NCBI RefSeq assembly: GCF_029211125.1 | Contig: NZ_JARGEN010000043.1 | Coordinates: 62,001-126,000 of the forward strand | Reading direction: 5' to 3' | Source of the DNA: Curvibacter soli | Lineage (GTDB): Bacteria > Pseudomonadota > Gammaproteobacteria > Burkholderiales > Burkholderiaceae_C | DNA: 64,000 bases | In this document: piece by piece, positions 1-8,300 of the stretch | Numbering within the stretch: position 1 is the first letter of the stretch | Layout: every line of letters begins with the position of its first letter | The notes under the pieces: generated by a model | The model's input: only the letters and a program-made list of their open reading frames with translations | The model's database searches: none | Told to the model about the DNA's origin: nothing | Program-made: the position numbers and the translations under genes

Positions 1-466
1 CCCCCGGCGGCAGTTCGGTGAACATGGCGGCCTTGATCGACGGGATCTGCTGCAGCAGCTCGGTGGTCTTGGGGCACAGGCGCTTGGCCGAGGGGTGGGC
101 GTCGTCGTACCACTTCAGGTAAAAGCGCTTCCAGCCCGACTTGGCGAAGGAGTTGAAGCCGGCGTCGTCGTTCTGGTCGGGGCGGCGCAGCTTGGTGGCC
201 GCCATCAGGGCCAGGCCCTCGGCCTTGATGGTGTCGAAGTTCTGGATCAGCAGGTCCAGCTCCGGGAAGGTGCTGACAGGCAGGTAAGGCTTGTTGGGCA
301 CCGCCGAGGTGGCGTACAGGAAGACATTCACCGGGGCCAGCAGGCCGGAGTGGTCGAAGATCTGCTTCCAGAAGCTGTGGCGCACCCGCCCACGCAAATG
401 CACCACCAGAATGGAGGCCAGGAAGATGGTCAGAATCGACCATTTGAGCAGGAGATGGCTGGACAT
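1..466 (-). CDS. lpxO: LpxO-type Fe(II)/2-oxoglutarate lipid A hydroxylase, partial (C-terminus beyond left edge)
   Basis: About 155 codons are visible, reading leftwards from ATG at 466-464 and running off the edge. The protein starts with one hydrophobic segment (ILTIFLASILVV, residues 9-20), followed by HLRGRVRHSFWKQ and the family block WKRFYLKWYDDAHPSAK near residue 122. This is the aspartyl/asparaginyl beta-hydroxylase fold of LpxO, an inner-membrane enzyme that adds a 2-hydroxyl to a secondary acyl chain of lipid A. The iron-binding HxD and distal His lie outside the window, so catalytic integrity cannot be judged. Known LpxO proteins are about 300 residues and keep the same order of N-terminal membrane anchor then enzyme domain. 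The ATG is preceded by GGAGAA at a workable distance. It is transcribed away from everything else on this side, and a family A repeat lies 53 bp upstream. Confidence 0.9.
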   Translation of the reverse strand, partial: MSSHLLLKWSILTIFLASILVVHLRGRVRHSFWKQIFDHSGLLAPVNVFLYATSAVPNKPYLPVSTFPELDLLIQNFDTIKAEGLALMAATKLRRPDQNDDAGFNSFAKSGWKRFYLKWYDDAHPSAKRLCPKTTELLQQIPSIKAAMFTELPPG

Positions 467-519
467 CGTGGCATTCTCCACGGAATCGACTCGGCCCGTC
501 TCGATGAAGCGTGGGTTAT

Positions 520-633
520 CCTGGAAACGGCAGTTGAACCTGGAAACGGCAAGGTGAACCCCATCGAAGCCGGCAACGCTCGATTGCATGCGGCCTGGCA
601 AGGGATGCAAAGCGGTCAACTGCCGTTTCCAGG
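520..633 (+). repeat. Family A repeat, copy A1
   Basis: Begins with CCTGGAAACGGCAGTTGA (520-537) and ends with the inverted form TCAACTGCCGTTTCCAGG (616-633). A second left end (AACCTGGAAACGGCAAGG) starts inside the first, so the left terminus is duplicated. The interior (ccatcgaagc ... cggcctggca) is shared with A2 and A4 in the same orientation. It fills the space upstream of lpxO and contains no gene. Confidence 0.85.
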
Positions 634-820
634 ATTATTGCCCTGCTCACCGTACTCCAGCCGCGTGATCACGCGCCGCACATGCGCCCAGCCCTGCGCG
701 GGGGGTCGAACTCGTCCGCCATGCGCTGTTTGACGCCCGTGCGCTCGTGGTCTTCCTTCATCGAGAGTTCGGCAAACTCCACCCGTGCCTGCAGCCGCGC
801 ATTGCGCGCAAGATGGACGC

Positions 821-876
821 TATGGAATTTATAGCTGTTACCGCTGGTGGAATAAGCGCTGGAAGCCAATTTCACT
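821..876 (+). repeat. Family B repeat, copy B1
   Basis: The stretch atagctgttaccgctggtgg followed by aataagcgctggaagccaat is nearly the same as positions 38470-38515. It has the short imperfect palindrome (AGCTGNNACCGCTGGTGGAATAAGCGCTGGA) typical of scattered intergenic repeats in Comamonadaceae genomes. The DNA between A1 and this copy (634-820) has no gene that can be supported. Confidence 0.6.
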
Positions 877-933
877 CATAAGTGCGCGGGGGAAGACCCC
901 AGGCGCCATGGGTTTCGGTGGGCAGCTAAAATA

Positions 934-958
934 TGTACAAAATACAGCTACTTGTACA
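934..958 (+). promoter_or_regulatory. Inverted repeat, probable autoregulatory operator of the toxin-antitoxin pair
   Basis: TGTACAA (934-940) and TTGTACA (952-958) form a perfect 7-bp dyad with an 11-bp spacer, ending one base before the chosen antitoxin start at 960. Phd/YefM-type antitoxins bind such palindromes in their own promoters. The site would be coding if the upstream ATG at 933 were used, which argues for the start at 960. Confidence 0.6.
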
Positions 959-959
959 T

Positions 960-1211
960 ATGCACATCTTGCCCTTGAGTGAATTCCGCGCCAATGCTTC
1001 GGCCATGCTCGACCTGGTCGAAAAAGGCGAGACCGTGCGCATTCTGCGCCACGGCAAGCCGGTGGCCGACTTGGTGCCGGCGCGCGCAGAGGCGGCGCCG
1101 GTGCGCGTGCCGAGCTGGAAGCGCCCTATCGAGCCGCTGCGCTACCAGCGCGCGGACGGCAAGACGCTGGCCCAGCTCATCATCGAGGAGCGCGAAAGCG
1201 CGCGCTATTGA
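960..1211 (+). CDS. Phd/YefM-family antitoxin
   Basis: An 83-residue protein with the N-terminal fold of prevent-host-death antitoxins: a short beta strand, then LSEFRANASAMLDLVEKGET and ILRHGKPVADLVP, which form the DNA-binding dimer. The C-terminal part (PSWKRPIEPLRYQRADGKT and onward) should be the disordered segment that wraps the toxin. The ATG at 960 was chosen over 933 because MHILPLSEFRANA is the usual beginning of the family and because the operator dyad lies between the two ATGs. Its TGA overlaps the toxin ATG (TGATG at 1209-1213), which implies translational coupling. It probably represses its own promoter together with the toxin. Confidence 0.85.
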   Translation: MHILPLSEFRANASAMLDLVEKGETVRILRHGKPVADLVPARAEAAPVRVPSWKRPIEPLRYQRADGKTLAQLIIEERESARY

Positions 1212-1630
1212 TGAAGCTGCTGCTGGATTCATCCGCCCTGGCCAAGCGCTACAAGCGCGAGGCCGGGCATGACGCGGTCGAGCGCCTGTTGATGAAGGCC
1301 GATGCCGTGGTGCTGGCCGCGCACTGCAAGACCGAGATCGCTTCGAGCCTGTACCGCGAGGTGCGTGACCGTGCCATCGACATGGCGCAGTACGCCCATG
1401 CCATGGCCGAGGTGGGGCAAGACTTCGTGGACTTCGACATCCACGCCATCGGCGCCGAGACGGAAGCCTTTGCGATGGCCGCCATGGAGCGCAGCCGCCT
1501 GCGCGCCATGGATGCGCTGCACATCGGTGCGGCCCAGGCGGCGCGCGTGGACGTGTTCGTGACCGCCGACCGCAAGCAGGCCGCCGCGGCCCAGGCGGCG
1601 GGCCTGCGGATTGAACTGGTGGAGGCTTGA
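1211..1630 (+). CDS. VapC-type PIN-domain ribonuclease toxin
   Basis: A 139-residue PIN-domain protein. The acidic residues expected for metal-dependent RNA cleavage are present: Asp in [12 protein letters not shown] near residue 6, Glu in CKTEIASS near 43, Asp in RAMDALHIG near 100 and Asp in FVTADRKQ near 118. It is full length for the family and has no frameshift, so the toxin should be active. The ATG shares a base with the antitoxin stop; a TTG one codon earlier is less likely. The gene ends one base before the mnmG ATG, so mnmG may be partly read from the toxin-antitoxin promoter. Pairing with a Phd-type rather than a VapB-type antitoxin is common in proteobacteria. Confidence 0.88.
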   Translation: MKLLLDSSALAKRYKREAGHDAVERLLMKADAVVLAAHCKTEIASSLYREVRDRAIDMAQYAHAMAEVGQDFVDFDIHAIGAETEAFAMAAMERSRLRAMDALHIGAAQAARVDVFVTADRKQAAAAQAAGLRIELVEA

Positions 1631-1631
1631 C

Positions 1632-3605
1632 ATGCTGTACCCCGAAACATTCGACGTCATCGTCGTCGGCGGCGGGCACGCCGGCACCGAGGCGGCGCTG
1701 GCCGCCGCGCGCATGGGCTGCAAGACCTTGCTGCTGACCCACAACATCGAGACGCTGGGCCAGATGAGCTGCAACCCGAGCATCGGCGGCATTGGCAAGG
1801 GCCACCTCGTGAAAGAGGTGGATGCGCTGGGCGGCGCCATGGCCATCGCCACGGACGAGGCGGGCATCCAGTTCCGCATCCTCAATTCGAGCAAGGGCCC
1901 GGCGGTGCGCGCCACCCGCGCGCAGGCCGACCGTATCTTGTACAAGGCCGCCATCCGCCGCCGGCTGGAGAACCAGCCCAACCTGTGGCTGTTCCAGCAG
2001 GCCGTCGATGACCTGGTGGTGGAGGGCGACCGCGTGGCCGGCGCCGTCACGCAGGTCGGCATCACTTTTCGCAGCCGCACGGTAGTGCTGACGGCCGGCA
2101 CCTTCCTAGACGGCAAGATCCACGTGGGGCTGAACAACTACGCGGCGGGCCGCGCGGGCGACCCGCCCGCGGCATCGCTCTCGGCGCGGCTCAAGGAGCT
2201 GCAATTGCCACAGGGCCGCCTGAAAACCGGCACGCCGCCGCGCATCGACGGTCGCAGCATCGACTTCTCGAAATGCGAGGAGCAGCCCGGCGACGGCATG
2301 CCCGGCGGCGTTAACGAGGGCAGCGTGCCGGTGTTCAGCTTCATGGCGCATGCGTATGGTGGCGCAGCAATGCACCCGCGCCAGATGCCCTGCTGGATCA
2401 CCCACACCAACGAGCGCACGCATGACATCATCCGCAGCGGCTTCGACCGCAGCCCCATGTTCACCGGCAAGATCGAGGGCGTGGGGCCGCGCTACTGCCC
2501 GAGCGTGGAGGACAAGATCAACCGCTTTGCCGACAAGGACAGCCACCAGATATTCCTGGAGCCCGAGGGCCTGACCACGCACGAGTTCTACCCCAACGGC
2601 ATCAGCACCAGCCTGCCGTTTGACATCCAGTACGCGCTGGTGCGCAGCATGCCGGGGCTGGAGAACGCGCATATCCTGCGCCCGGGTTATGCCATCGAAT
2701 ACGACTACTTCGACCCCCGTTCGCTCAAAGGCAGTTTCGAGACGAAGCAGATCGGCGGCCTGTTCTTCGCCGGCCAGATCAACGGCACCACGGGCTATGA
2801 GGAAGCCGCGGCGCAGGGCTTGTTCGCCGGGCTCAATGCAGCGCTGCAATGCAGGGGCGAGGCGCCCTGGCTGCCGCGCCGCGACGAAGCCTACCTGGGG
2901 GTGCTGGTGGACGACCTGATCACCAAGGGCGTGACCGAGCCCTACCGCATGTTCACCAGCCGGGCCGAGTTCCGCCTGCAACTGCGCGAGGACAACGCCG
3001 ACATGCGCCTGACAGAGGCCGCCCGCCGCATGGGCCTGGTGGACGATGCGCGTTGGGACACCTTCTGCCGCAAGCGCGACGCCGTTTCACGTGAAACCGA
3101 GCGCCTCAAGTCCATCTGGGTGAATCCGCGCAACCTGCCTGCCGCCGAGGCGGAGCGCGTGCTCGGCAAGGCCATCGAGCACGAATACAACCTGGCCGAT
3201 CTGTTGCGGCGCCCTGGCGTGAGCTACGAAAGCCTGGTCTCGCTCGACGGCGGCAGATACGCCGACGCGGGTGTTTCACGTGAAACCGACTTTGGCCGCG
3301 AAGTGGTGGAGCAGGTGGAGATCGCCGCCAAGTACGCGGGCTACATCGACCGCCAAAAGGACGAGGTGCAGCGCACCGCGCATTACGAGAGCCTGCGCCT
3401 GCCCGCCGAACTGGACTACATGCAGGTGGCGGCGCTTTCGATCGAGGTGCGGCAGAAGCTCGGCAGGCATCGCCCCGAGACGCTGGGCCAGGCGTCGCGC
3501 ATCTCCGGCGTGACGCCTGCGGCCATCTCGCTGCTGCTGATCCACCTGAAGCGGGGCCGGTTCAAGGGCTTTGCCGAGTCTTCCGCCGAGGCGCAGCCCG
3601 CATGA
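1632..3605 (+). CDS. mnmG: tRNA uridine-5-carboxymethylaminomethyl modification enzyme, FAD subunit
   Basis: MnmG (GidA) works with MnmE to place the cmnm5 group on U34 of tRNAs that read split codon boxes, in the cytoplasm. The protein has 657 residues, normal for the family. The dinucleotide-binding GGGHAG motif is at residues 13-18, followed by the family block [20 protein letters not shown] and, later, [20 protein letters not shown]. The C-terminal helical domain ([15 protein letters not shown]) is intact. Two GTTTCACGTGAAAC sequences, the parS core, lie inside the gene and both encode VSRET. The stop overlaps the rsmG start (ATGA). The mnmG-rsmG-parA order is standard near betaproteobacterial origins. 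Confidence 0.98.
   Translation: MLYPETFDVIVVGGGHAGTEAALAAARMGCKTLLLTHNIETLGQMSCNPSIGGIGKGHLVKEVDALGGAMAIATDEAGIQFRILNSSKGPAVRATRAQADRILYKAAIRRRLENQPNLWLFQQAVDDLVVEGDRVAGAVTQVGITFRSRTVVLTAGTFLDGKIHVGLNNYAAGRAGDPPAASLSARLKELQLPQGRLKTGTPPRIDGRSIDFSKCEEQPGDGMPGGVNEGSVPVFSFMAHAYGGAAMHPRQMPCWITHTNERTHDIIRSGFDRSPMFTGKIEGVGPRYCPSVEDKINRFADKDSHQIFLEPEGLTTHEFYPNGISTSLPFDIQYALVRSMPGLENAHILRPGYAIEYDYFDPRSLKGSFETKQIGGLFFAGQINGTTGYEEAAAQGLFAGLNAALQCRGEAPWLPRRDEAYLGVLVDDLITKGVTEPYRMFTSRAEFRLQLREDNADMRLTEAARRMGLVDDARWDTFCRKRDAVSRETERLKSIWVNPRNLPAAEAERVLGKAIEHEYNLADLLRRPGVSYESLVSLDGGRYADAGVSRETDFGREVVEQVEIAAKYAGYIDRQKDEVQRTAHYESLRLPAELDYMQVAALSIEVRQKLGRHRPETLGQASRISGVTPAAISLLLIHLKRGRFKGFAESSAEAQPA
3084..3097 (+). 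promoter_or_regulatory. parS site 1 (inside mnmG)
   Basis: GTTTCACGTGAAAC is a perfect 14-bp palindrome identical to the core of the bacterial chromosomal parS consensus TGTTTCACGTGAAACA. It lies in frame within mnmG. ParB, encoded at 11946-12866, should nucleate here. Confidence 0.9.
3273..3286 (+). promoter_or_regulatory. parS site 2 (inside mnmG)
   Basis: A second perfect GTTTCACGTGAAAC, preceded by T and followed by C, so it matches 15 of the 16 bases of the extended parS consensus. It is 189 bp from site 1. Confidence 0.92.
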
Positions 3606-4267
3606 CGGCGGTGCTGGAGCGGCGGCTGCGCGCTGGCCTGGATGCCTTGGGCCTGGCGCTGGCCGATGCCCAGGCAGCGGCGTTGCTCGACTACCTGGCG
3701 CTGCTGCAGAAGTGGAACAAGGTCTACAACCTGACGGCGGTGCGCGACCCGGCAGAAATGCTGACCCACCACCTGCTCGACAGCCTGGCGGCGGTGGCGC
3801 CGCTGCAGCGTGAACTGGCCGCCATGGGCGTGCCGGGCAGGCCGCCGCGCTTGCTCGACGTTGGTGCGGGCGGCGGCCTGCCCGGCGTGGTGTTTGCCCT
3901 TTGCTGCCCCGGGGTGGAGGTGACCTGCGTGGACGCAGTGGCCAAGAAAGCCGCTTTCATCCAGCAGGCTGCGGCCAGCCTGCGCCTGCCCAATTTGCGC
4001 GGCCTGCATGCGCGGGTGGAGAGCCTGACGGGGGGCGACCACGACGTGGTGAGCAGCCGGGCCTTCGCCGCACTGGCGGACTTTGCCGCCTGGTCGCGTG
4101 CCGCGCTGGCACCGCATGGCGTGTGGCTGGCCATGAAGGGCAGGCGCCCCATGGACGAAATTGCCGCGCTGCCCGCCGGCATCGCCGTGTTTCACGTGGA
4201 ACCGTTACAGGTGCCGGGGCTGGATGCCGAGCGTTGCATCGTCTGGATGCGCCCGGCGCTCACGTAA
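3602..4267 (+). CDS. rsmG: 16S rRNA (guanine527-N7)-methyltransferase
   Basis: RsmG (GidB) methylates N7 of G527 in 16S rRNA using S-adenosylmethionine. The protein has 221 residues. It begins with the helical region [20 protein letters not shown], followed by the SAM-binding motif [16 protein letters not shown] near residues 83-98 and [13 protein letters not shown]. Start and mnmG stop overlap as ATGA, so the two are co-translated. The last third carries a near-consensus parS sequence that encodes VFHVEP. Confidence 0.97.
   Translation: MTAVLERRLRAGLDALGLALADAQAAALLDYLALLQKWNKVYNLTAVRDPAEMLTHHLLDSLAAVAPLQRELAAMGVPGRPPRLLDVGAGGGLPGVVFALCCPGVEVTCVDAVAKKAAFIQQAAASLRLPNLRGLHARVESLTGGDHDVVSSRAFAALADFAAWSRAALAPHGVWLAMKGRRPMDEIAALPAGIAVFHVEPLQVPGLDAERCIVWMRPALT
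4189..4202 (+). promoter_or_regulatory. parS-like site 3 (inside rsmG)
   Basis: GTTTCACGTGGAAC differs from the parS core at one position. With its flanks it reads TGTTTCACGTGGAACC. It lies 164 bp upstream of the parA start, so it could also let ParB act on the parA promoter region. Confidence 0.7.
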
Positions 4268-4299
4268 ACTCGGCAGCCAGGGCAGGCGCCGGCCTGCTC

Positions 4300-4364
4300 C
4301 TTTCGCAGCCAGCCCGTCTCCCCAACCTTTCCCCTCCCCTCCCCCCTCTCTCTCTTTTTTTTCG
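4300..4364 (+). other. Polypyrimidine leader directly upstream of parA
   Basis: Almost all bases from 4322 to 4362 on the coding strand are C or T, ending in a run of eight T just before CGC-ATG. No Shine-Dalgarno purine block precedes the parA start, so initiation there must rely on an unstructured leader or on ribosomal protein S1. Confidence 0.7.
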
Positions 4365-4365
4365 C

Positions 4366-5151
4366 ATGGCCAAAATCTTTTGTGTTGCCAACCAAAAGGG
4401 TGGGGTAGGCAAGACCACCACCACGGTCAACCTCAGCGCGGCGCTTGCGGCCATTGGCCAGCGCGTGCTGATGCTCGACCTGGATCCGCAGGGCAACGCC
4501 ACCATGGGGTCGGGCGTGGACAAGCGCCAGTTGGAGCTGACGGTGTACGACGTGCTGCTCGAATCGGCCAGCGTGGCCGAGGCGCGTGTGCGCAGCGAGA
4601 AGTGCGGCTACGACGTGCTGGGCGCCAACCGCGAACTGGCCGGTGCCGAGGTCGAACTGGTGGCGCTGGAGCACCGCGAGAAACGCCTCAAGGCCGCGCT
4701 GGCCGAGGTGGATGCCGACTACGACTTCGTGCTCATCGACTGCCCGCCGTCGCTCTCGATGCTCACGCTCAACGGCCTGTGCAGCGCCCACGGCGTGATC
4801 GTGCCCATGCAGTGCGAGTATTTCGCGCTCGAAGGCCTGACCGACCTGGTCAACACCATCAAGCAGGTGCACGCCAACCTCAATGCCGACCTGCAGATCA
4901 TCGGCCTGCTGCGCGTGATGTTCGACCCGCGCATCACGCTGCAGCAGCAGGTGAGCGACCAGCTCAAGTCGCACTTCGCCGACAAGGTGTTCAACACCGT
5001 GATCCCCCGCAACGTGCGCCTGGCCGAGGCGCCGAGCTACGGCCTGCCCGGCGTGGTGTTCGACCCTGGCGCCAAGGGCAGCCAGGCATTCGTCGAATTC
5101 GCGCACGAAATGGTGGAGCGCGTGCGGGGCATGGGGCGGCGGGCTCCATGA
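4366..5151 (+). CDS. parA: Chromosome-partitioning ATPase ParA
   Basis: A 261-residue ParA/Soj ATPase that moves ParB-parS complexes over the nucleoid. The deviant Walker A motif KGGVGKTT is at residues 11-18, the A-prime motif is LMLDLDPQGN and the Walker B region is FVLIDCPPSL. The C-terminal part (RLAEAPSYGLP, then GSQAFVEFAHEMVERV) matches chromosomal ParA. The start was set at the ATG giving MAKIFCVANQKGG, although it has no Shine-Dalgarno sequence. It follows rsmG by 98 bp. The partner parB is not adjacent: it lies nearly 7 kb away, beyond a giant surface-protein gene and a small hydrolase gene. Confidence 0.97.
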   Translation: MAKIFCVANQKGGVGKTTTTVNLSAALAAIGQRVLMLDLDPQGNATMGSGVDKRQLELTVYDVLLESASVAEARVRSEKCGYDVLGANRELAGAEVELVALEHREKRLKAALAEVDADYDFVLIDCPPSLSMLTLNGLCSAHGVIVPMQCEYFALEGLTDLVNTIKQVHANLNADLQIIGLLRVMFDPRITLQQQVSDQLKSHFADKVFNTVIPRNVRLAEAPSYGLPGVVFDPGAKGSQAFVEFAHEMVERVRGMGRRAP

Positions 5152-5162
5152 AGCCCGCGAAA

Positions 5163-5176
5163 TTGATGCGCATCAA
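5163..5176 (+). promoter_or_regulatory. Perfect FNR/ANR-type palindrome
   Basis: TTGATGCGCATCAA fits the FNR-family consensus TTGAT-N4-ATCAA exactly. It lies 188 bp upstream of the giant surface-protein start and 12 bp after parA. A second weaker dyad (ATTGT-CA-ACAAT) follows about 15 bp on. No -10/-35 pair could be fixed with confidence, so whether the site activates or represses is open. Confidence 0.6.
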
Positions 5177-5363
5177 ATCATCGGCGGCGAATTGTCAACA
5201 ATGGTGAATTCGCGCGGAAAGCACTGACTGCGCAAGCAATAGAACCCTACACTTCAAAACCAGCACGCAAGACCCCTCCCTTTGAGGAGTCTTCCTCTTT
5301 GAGGAGCCCTCTAGCCCTCTTTGTGGGCGGACCAATTCGTGCGATTTGGATTTGGAGAGCGGT

Positions 5364-8300
5364 ATGAAATTTACGTTGGGGCTGAGAAGGCACTTCACAC
5401 CAAGAGCTGCCGTCCTGCGTGCGGCGGTATTCGCGGCCGGCATGCTGGCGGGCGGGGTCGCCATGGCGACGGTCACCATCAACGAAAAGTTCACTCCGGC
5501 GACGATTCCCCAGGGCGATTCGTCGACATACACGATCGAGATTTACAACGATGCATATGTTGCGCTCACCTTGGCGAATGCCACGGCACTGCTGGGGCCG
5601 AGCATCAGCGTCACTACACCCGTTGTACTGACCAATACCTGCGGGGGCAGCGTGACCGCCGCCCCAGGGGCAAACAGTGCGGTTGTTCTCACGGGCGGCT
5701 CGATTCCCGCCGCCGTGGGGGCGACGCCCGGGTCGTGCAAGATCGATGTGCAGGTCACGTCCACCGTTTCGGGGAACCACGACGTCGTGATTCCCGCCAA
5801 CACCGATCCTGATGCGGCTACGGCGGGGTTCCAAGCCCTGCAAGCCGGCGTGTCGGTGAGCAACGACACGTCCGCCACGGTGACGCTGCTGGTGACCGCG
5901 CTGGCCGCCCCTACAGGCAGCAAGAGTTTCACGCCCGCGTCTTCCTACGTGGACGTTCCGACGACGCTGAAGATCACCCTGGCCAACCCCAACGGCACGG
6001 CCACGATGCCGCTGACCAGCTTCATCGACACGCTGCCCACCAACATGGCGGTGGCGCCAACGCCGAATGCATCGGTGACGTGTTCGGGCACCGGCTTCGT
6101 GAACGGCGCGGTTGCGGCCAATGCGGGCGACACCGTGGTCACGCTCACGGGCGGCACCATCGGCCAGAGCGGCACCTGCGTGGTATCGGTGGACGTGGTG
6201 GCCTCGGCCACCGGCACCCTGACCAACAGCCTCGCCGCCGGCGCCATCGGCAACACGCGCGGGCTGTCCAGCCCGGCCTTTTCCCAAAGTCTGCCGGTTA
6301 GCGCCCCGGTTGCCCTTGCCAAGTCGTTCAGCCCCGCCGTCATTCCCGTGGGGCAGCCCTCCCAGATGACCATCAAGGTCACCAACAACGGGGCCGTGCC
6401 ACTGAACAATACGGCGTTCACCGACACCCTGCCCGCCAATACGCAAGTGGCGACGCCGCCCAATGGCAGCGTGACCTGCACAGCGGGAGGCACGGCCGGC
6501 ACGTTCACCCCGGCGGCCAACGACACCGCGGTGAGCCTGAGCGGCGCCACCGTGCCCGCGGGCGGCGGCTCCTGCACGCTGACCGTTGACGTCACCGCCA
6601 CGGCCGAGGGCGTATTCACCAACACCATCCCCGCCGATGCCGTCAGCTACAACAGCGTCAGTGGCAGCCCCGCCACGAGCGCCAACCTTACCGCCTACGC
6701 GCAGTTACAGGTCGCCAAGAGCGTCGCGCCGAGCCAGATCGCGCCGGGCCAGTGGGCCGAATTCACGGTTTCCATCTACAACTACTCGGGCTCCGACGTT
6801 ACTGGAGCATCGTTGACGGACAGCTTGCCCTCGGTGTCGGGCCACCAGATGGTGCTCGACTACTCGGCCTCGCCGACCGGTTGCTCGTTCACGTTCACGC
6901 CGAGCGGCACCCAGAACGCCGACGGCATGGCCGTGCTGTACGGCACGGGCGGCACCATTCCCGCCGCGACTGGCACCACGCCGGGCTCCTGCCAGGTGAA
7001 GTTCCGCGCCCGCGCACCCGCCGGGGCACCGGTCAACACCACTTTCACCAACAGCTTGCCCATACACACCGCCGTCACGGGAGTCGGCGGGAGCAACACC
7101 AACAGCGTTTCCAGGAACGTCGCCGTGGTGGACGCGGTGGTGCTGGGCAAGTCGTTCGCCCCGGCATCGATCTACCAGGGCCAGACCTCCACGCTGACCC
7201 TCACGGTGGCGAACCGCTACGTGAACAACCTCACGGCGGTGGCCATCACCGACAACCTGCCCGCCGGCCTCGTGCTGGCTGCCGACCCCGCCGCCACGAA
7301 TACCTGCGGCGGCAGCCTGCAGGCATACCCGGGCGACAACCAGGTAACGCTCACGGGCGCAAGCGTCACGGCCCGCCCCGGCAACGCGGTGGACACCAGT
7401 TGCACGATCACCGTCCAGGTGACGGGCACCGCCCTGGGCACGCACACCAATACCATCGCCCCAGGCGACTTCTCCACGTCCGGCGGCACGATTCCCGCCG
7501 CCGTGAGTGCCAACCTGGCCATCACGGCGGGCCTGTCGGCCACCAAGAGCTTCAGCCCCGCCGCCGTGGCACCGGGCGGCACGGCGCGCGTGACGGTGCA
7601 CGTCACCAACCAGACGCCGGGGGCGCTGAGCAACGTGTCGGTCAACGATCCGCTCAGCGGCGGCCTGGCGGTGGCCAACCCGGCCAACGCCGCCAGTTCG
7701 TGCGGCGGCTCCCCGGTCGTCACGGCCAATCCGGGCGCCGCGTCCGCGCGGCTGGACGGCGCGGCCCTCGCGCCGCAGGCGAGCTGCGACTTCTCGTTCG
7801 ACGTGACCACCACCAGCGGCGCCGGGCCGTGGAACAACACCATTCCCGCGGGCAACATCACGAGCGCGCAAGGGCCGTACAACAGCGCGGCTGTCGCGGC
7901 GAACCTGGGCACGCAGACCGCGAGCCTCGCGCTCAACAAGTCGTTCAACCCGGTCATCGTCACCGGCAACCAGCCGTCGCTGCTGACCATCGACGTGGTC
8001 AACAGCTCGGGCGTACCGATCAGCGGCGCCTCCTTCACCGACGTGTTCCCCGCCGGCATCGTCGTGTACTCCGTCCCCGGCGCACAGACCACCTGCCCGG
8101 GCGGCACGGTGGCGGCCGCGCCTGGCGGCACGCAGGTGTCGCTCACCGGCGCGACCCTGGCGGCGGGCGCCACCTGCCAGGTGAAAGTCACGGTGACCTC
8201 GATCGCCTTCCTGAACCTGACCAACACCATCCCCGCAGGCTCGGTCAAGAGCCAGGGCGGCTACACCAACGCGGGGGCGACCTCCGCCACGCTGTCCACG

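Noticed and set aside
640-875. Minus-strand stretch reading LQARVEFAELSMKEDHERTG and, after a frame change, VRRVITRLEYGEQ
   Set aside because: It looks like the end of a real but broken gene; however the family is not recognised, the frame is interrupted and one side runs into repeat DNA, so I do not list it as a gene.
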